Source: Cyanobacteria bacterium UBA4641
GTDB taxonomy: Bacteria; Cyanobacteriota; Vampirovibrionia; Gastranaerophilales; Gastranaerophilaceae
Length of the DNA stretch: 8,056 nucleotides
Assembly (NCBI GenBank): GCA_002405805.1
Contig: DHMN01000084.1
Span: 32,088 to 40,143 of the forward strand
Direction of reading: 5' to 3'
Position 1 is the stretch's first letter. Every line of letters starts with the position of its first letter. The notes under the pieces were generated by a model that was not told the origin of the DNA, searched no databases, and worked only from the letters and a program-made list of their open reading frames with translations. This document shows positions 6,215 through 8,056 of the stretch, piece by piece. A program made the position numbers and the translations under genes.

Positions 6215-6291
6215 TCACCCTGAATTGACTAGAATATAAGTTGAGATGGAATCGAAGCGTAATATTCTGTTCCTACTTGGTATTTCAGGGG
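6215..6291 (+). repeat. Expanded hairpin repeat (GTCACCCTGAA type)
   Basis: Outer arms CCCTGAA (6218-6224) and TTCAGGG (6284-6290) match the stem at 1471-1491, but 59 bases replace the 5-base loop. Inside, AGAATAT (6231-6237) pairs with ATATTCT (6262-6268). It is another member of the family with its own self-complementary insert. No reading frame is supported. Confidence 0.6.
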
Positions 6292-6301
6292 CTAACCATT
6301 T

Positions 6302-6409
6302 GTATAATGTCATGCTGAACTTGTTTCAGCATCTCTAATAAAACGTATCAGTCTTATGTGAAATTTGAGATATTAGAGCCTCTGAAACAAGTTCAGGGTG
6401 ACATTATAC
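6302..6409. repeat. 39-base inverted repeat with nested hairpins (MITE-like)
   Basis: Arms 6302-6340 and 6371-6409 are inverted copies with five mismatches, separated by 30 bases. Each arm is itself a family hairpin: ATGCTGAA-CTTGT-TTCAGCAT on the left, a decayed version on the right. Shared ends are GTATAATGTCA outside and CTCTAATA inside. The head-to-head arrangement repeats that at 1468-1576. No transposase or target duplication is evident at its ends. Confidence 0.75.
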
Positions 6410-6523
6410 CCTCTCCGATGGGAGAGTGTAGGGTGAGGGTTTGTTTAGTTAGAGATTCTGAATAGCAAGAAAATTTTGTGCTTATTCTTCGCACAAAATT
6501 TCTAAGCTTTCAGAATGACATAG
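6409..6523 (-). repeat. Composite repeat, copy B (G-rich part plus expanded hairpin)
   Basis: Second copy of the composite at 1582-1697. CTCTCC-GATG-GGAGAG forms a hairpin at 6411-6426. AGGGTGAGGGTTTG (6430-6443) matches the end of the 217-347 element. The expanded hairpin then follows: ATTCTGAATAGC on the left, TTTCAGAAT on the right, and inside AAATTTTGTGC pairing perfectly with GCACAAAATTT around a short loop. The rest of the 6144-6563 gap (6524-6563) is AT-rich and shows nothing further. Confidence 0.7.
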
Positions 6524-6563
6524 TTTTATTCTTCAGAAAGATTATTTATTATTTCCATAAATC

Positions 6564-6797
6564 TTATATTTCTAAATTTTTAAATATCAACAATTCATAA
6601 GGTTCAAAGCCCAAGGCTGAAGCAATTTTTTCAACAATATCCAATGTTGGAGAAGATGTTTGAGCCTCAATTTGCGTAAGTGTTGAACGACCAATCCCTG
6701 CAAGTTCTGCTAACTTCTCTTGAGAATATTTGCGTTTAATTCGCTCAAACCGTACTCTTGTCGCAAATTTTTTAGCTAATGTTGATATATTGCTCAT
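6564..6797 (-). CDS. XRE-family helix-turn-helix regulator
   Basis: A 77-residue single-domain DNA-binding protein. Residues 26-33 (QEKLAELA) are the scaffold helix, GIG the turn, and 37-45 (RSTLTQIEA) the recognition helix. SSPTLDIVEKIASALGFEPYELL is the usual closing part of an XRE domain. It differs clearly from the regulator at 352-555, so the two are not recent copies. No Shine-Dalgarno precedes the ATG. TAATAT with TTGTCG 17 bases away ends 9 bases before the start codon, predicting a transcript that begins 0-3 bases from the ATG. It is divergent from the prepilin-like gene at 6901. The large dyad between them is the obvious candidate binding site, so autoregulation plus control of the neighbour is likely but inferred. 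Confidence 0.87.
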   Translation of the reverse strand: MSNISTLAKKFATRVRFERIKRKYSQEKLAELAGIGRSTLTQIEAQTSSPTLDIVEKIASALGFEPYELLIFKNLEI

Positions 6798-6800
6798 AAT

Positions 6801-6854
6801 GTCGTAATATTAGCATATTGACGTTATAACGACAATATGCTATATTGAGCATAT
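6801..6854. promoter_or_regulatory. Symmetric divergent promoters within a 32-bp operator-like dyad
   Basis: Positions 6811-6842 form a dyad in which 15 of 16 pairs match; only 6821/6832 fails. Its arms are TAGCATATTG and CAATATGCTA and its core is CGTTATAACG. On the plus strand TTGACG (6818-6823), 17 bases, TATATT (6841-6846) would drive the prepilin gene. The exact mirror positions on the minus strand give TTGTCG (6830-6835), 17 bases, TAATAT (6807-6812) for the regulator. A further AGCATAT at 6848-6854 and GTCGTAAT at 6801-6808 look like extra half-sites; ATAACGACA occurs at 6826-6834 and again at 6882-6890. A dimer bound here would cover both promoters. Confidence 0.7.
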
Positions 6855-6900
6855 AGACTTTAAAATGACTAAAATATTGTAATAACGACAGGAGTGCTGT

Positions 6901-7695
6901 ATGGATAAAAGAAAATTGTTTGGTTTTGTGTTTGATAAAGGTGCTACATCTCAAAAAATGCCATGGGCTAAGGCTAACTTCGGCTTTACACTTGCTGAGG
7001 TTTTAATCACCCTCGGCATAATTGGTGTAGTGGCTGCAATCACCATTCCCAGTTTGATTCAAAATCAGCAAAAAAGAAAAATGGAATCAATCTTAAAAGA
7101 AGATTATTCTTTATTGCAACAGGTTGTTAAATTTACTGACTACGATGATGTCTCACTAGATTTAGCGATTCCTGACAGTACCGAAGGAATGAAGTTGTGG
7201 TTTGAAACATTTATGCAACCACATTTAAAGTACGGAACTATTTGTTACAATAAAGAGGGATGTTGGCAAAGTAAAGGACATGTGAAAACATTAACTGGTT
7301 CTATTGCGATTTCAGATGGTGGTGCTAGAGGTATTGGAGCAGGTGTTATTACAATAAAATTATTAAATGGTTCAAATTTATGTATTGATGGATGGACTAG
7401 TCCTTCTGAATTAAAAGGTATATTTGGGGTAACAGTTCCATCATCGTCTTTATCTATGTATATTGATGTGAATGGTGATAGTTTACCAAATGTTGTTGGA
7501 AAGGATATTTTTATTTTTGTTTGGACACCTGATGAAGGACTTGTGCCTGCCGGAAATAATGTTTCAAAAGAAGAAGTAGATAAGAATTGTAGTTCTTCGT
7601 GGACAGGAAATAATGCAGGTTATTATTGTATGAAAAAAGTGAAAGATAACGGATGGGTAATCCCTGACAATGTTTGGAAAACGAAGATTAAATGA
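6901..7695 (+). CDS. Type IV prepilin-like protein (class III signal) 2
   Basis: A 264-residue prepilin-like protein. The leader is 28 residues, long for the class, ending in Gly28. Cleavage before FTLAEVLITLG leaves a 236-residue mature protein with Glu33 at mature position 5 and a hydrophobic helix at about 29-52. The globular domain has cysteines 115, 121, 161, 230 and 243, an IDVNG motif (188-192) followed by LPNVVGKDIFIF, and a C-terminal CSSSW...GYYCMKKVKDNGW segment typical of gut Gastranaerophilales prepilin-like proteins, as I recall them. AGGAG (6890-6894) is 6 bases before the ATG. An inner ATG at 6958 would shorten the leader to 9 residues but lacks a ribosome site. It is likely exported and exposed; its exact role is unknown. 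Confidence 0.88.
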   Translation: MDKRKLFGFVFDKGATSQKMPWAKANFGFTLAEVLITLGIIGVVAAITIPSLIQNQQKRKMESILKEDYSLLQQVVKFTDYDDVSLDLAIPDSTEGMKLWFETFMQPHLKYGTICYNKEGCWQSKGHVKTLTGSIAISDGGARGIGAGVITIKLLNGSNLCIDGWTSPSELKGIFGVTVPSSSLSMYIDVNGDSLPNVVGKDIFIFVWTPDEGLVPAGNNVSKEEVDKNCSSSWTGNNAGYYCMKKVKDNGWVIPDNVWKTKIK

Positions 7696-7746
7696 TATTG
7701 ACAAATCAATGGTGACATTTGTAGGGGACACTCTGTGAAGGCTTAT

Positions 7747-7770
7747 GTGGCATTTGCATGCAAATGCTAC
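7747..7770. terminator. 18-bp perfect palindrome after prepilin-like gene 2
   Basis: GCATTTGCATGCAAATGC (7750-7767) is a perfect palindrome, extendable to 7747-7770 with one G-T pair. It starts about 55 bases after the stop, and a T-rich run (7785-7803) follows at a distance, so it may act as a terminator. Equally it may be a dispersed palindromic repeat. The rest of 7696-7820 holds nothing I recognise. Confidence 0.4.
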
Positions 7771-7825
7771 TTGTAATGACATGATTTTTATTTGTTTTTG
7801 TCTTTATTAGGACAGAAAGGTCTAT

Positions 7826-7852
7826 GTCATTCTGAATTTGTTTCAGAATCTA
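7826..7852 (+). repeat. Hairpin repeat (GTCATTCTGAA type)
   Basis: ATTCTGAA (7829-7836), loop TTTGT, TTCAGAAT (7842-7849), followed by CTATCAATTTTGATT. It shares both outer arms and the downstream flank with the expanded copy at 106-172 and so shows the simple form of that element. Confidence 0.7.
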
Positions 7853-7877
7853 TCAATTTTGATTTTTCAATCTTACA

Positions 7878-7909
7878 GTCACCCTGAATTTATTTCAGGG
7901 TCTCTAATA
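7878..7909 (+). repeat. Hairpin repeat (GTCACCCTGAA type)
   Basis: ACCCTGAA (7881-7888), loop TTTAT, TTCAGGGT (7894-7901), then CTCTAATA as in the 6302-6340 arm. It is a tandem neighbour of the hairpin at 7826-7852 in the same orientation. Confidence 0.7.
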
Positions 7910-7932
7910 TTACAAATTTTGTATAAGACTAA

Positions 7933-8056
7933 TTTGTTAGATTTGAGATGCTGAAACTGTCTTGGATTTTTGGCGGCTCGACCGGCTCAACGCAGCTCTC
8001 GCCATGACGTGCTGGGGTCACTTCGTTCACACGGCGCACTTGCCAAAATCCGCAGT
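7933..8056. repeat. GC-rich dispersed repeat, right copy (cut by window edge)
   Basis: Inverted counterpart of 1-96. Here a nested structure is visible. GATGCTGAAACTG is followed by GGATTTTTGGC (7964-7974), which pairs with GCCAAAATCC (8042-8051), and the last bases CAGT would pair with ACTG. TGGCG (7971-7975) and CGCCA (8000-8004) can pair instead inside. The outer ATGCTGAA equals the left arm of the hairpin family, so this reads as a family member with a GC-rich insert of about 90 bases whose closing arm lies beyond the window. Confidence 0.7.

Noticed and set aside
6772..6954. 60-residue minus-strand frame spanning the divergent control region
   Set aside because: It overlaps the start of the XRE gene, the promoters and the prepilin start; its translation is Phe/Tyr/Ile-rich AT-derived noise.
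7564..7782. 72-residue minus-strand frame at the end of prepilin-like gene 2
   Set aside because: It overlaps the conserved C-terminal segment of that gene and runs through the palindrome; no domain is seen.
7933..8037. tRNA or other stable RNA gene in the GC-rich edge repeat
   Set aside because: GC-rich and structured, but no cloverleaf, no T-loop GTTCRA motif in the right place and no CCA end could be fitted.
1..8056. Composite transposon bounded by the terminal inverted repeats
   Set aside because: No transposase or recombinase gene lies inside, the repeats have no target duplication visible, and both copies run into the window edges, which fits an assembly break in a dispersed repeat better.

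Overview
The window looks like a piece of an AT-rich bacterial genome, most likely a gut non-photosynthetic cyanobacterial relative (Gastranaerophilales / 'Melainabacteria', class Vampirovibrionia). The main clue is the pair of prepilin-like proteins with the FTLAEVLITLGIIGVVAA N-terminus and a later IDVNG motif, which from memory are abundant in that group. This assignment is an inference; no rRNA or marker gene is present to confirm it.

Layout. The edges (1-96 and 7933-8056) are two inverted copies of a GC-rich dispersed repeat. Positions 352-1405 hold a small XRE-type regulator on the minus strand, divergent from a prepilin-like gene on the plus strand. A 444-base repeat-rich gap follows. 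Positions 1850-6143 form a plus-strand metabolic block: a Na+/phosphate cotransporter with a PhoU-like tail, an acyl-ACP thioesterase 7 bases downstream, and after 78 bases an AMP-forming long-chain acyl-CoA/acyl-ACP synthetase. A second repeat-rich gap (6144-6563) follows. Positions 6564-7695 repeat the first arrangement: another minus-strand XRE regulator divergent from a second prepilin-like gene. The right end is again repeats.

How the genes may work together. The thioesterase releases free fatty acids from acyl-ACP and the ligase re-activates fatty acids with ATP, so side by side they could exchange or remodel acyl chains for membrane lipids. The phosphate importer is probably co-transcribed with at least the thioesterase. 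The two regulator/prepilin pairs are unrelated to that metabolism. They look like self-contained, autoregulated surface-protein modules. The second has a striking control region: a 32-bp near-perfect dyad (15 of 16 pairs) that carries mirror-image divergent promoters, each with a 17-base spacer. Both regulators lack a Shine-Dalgarno sequence and have a -10-like box so close to the ATG that their mRNAs may be leaderless.

The intergenic DNA is dominated by one family of hairpin elements. The outer stem is conserved in shape (GTCA-nn-CTGAA ... TTCAG-nn) and its variable pair co-varies (CC/GG, TT/AA, TG/CA). The inside is either a 5-base loop or a much longer, different, self-complementary insert. 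I count about ten members plus the two edge repeats, which look like members with a large GC-rich insert. No transposase, CRISPR array, tRNA or rRNA was seen.
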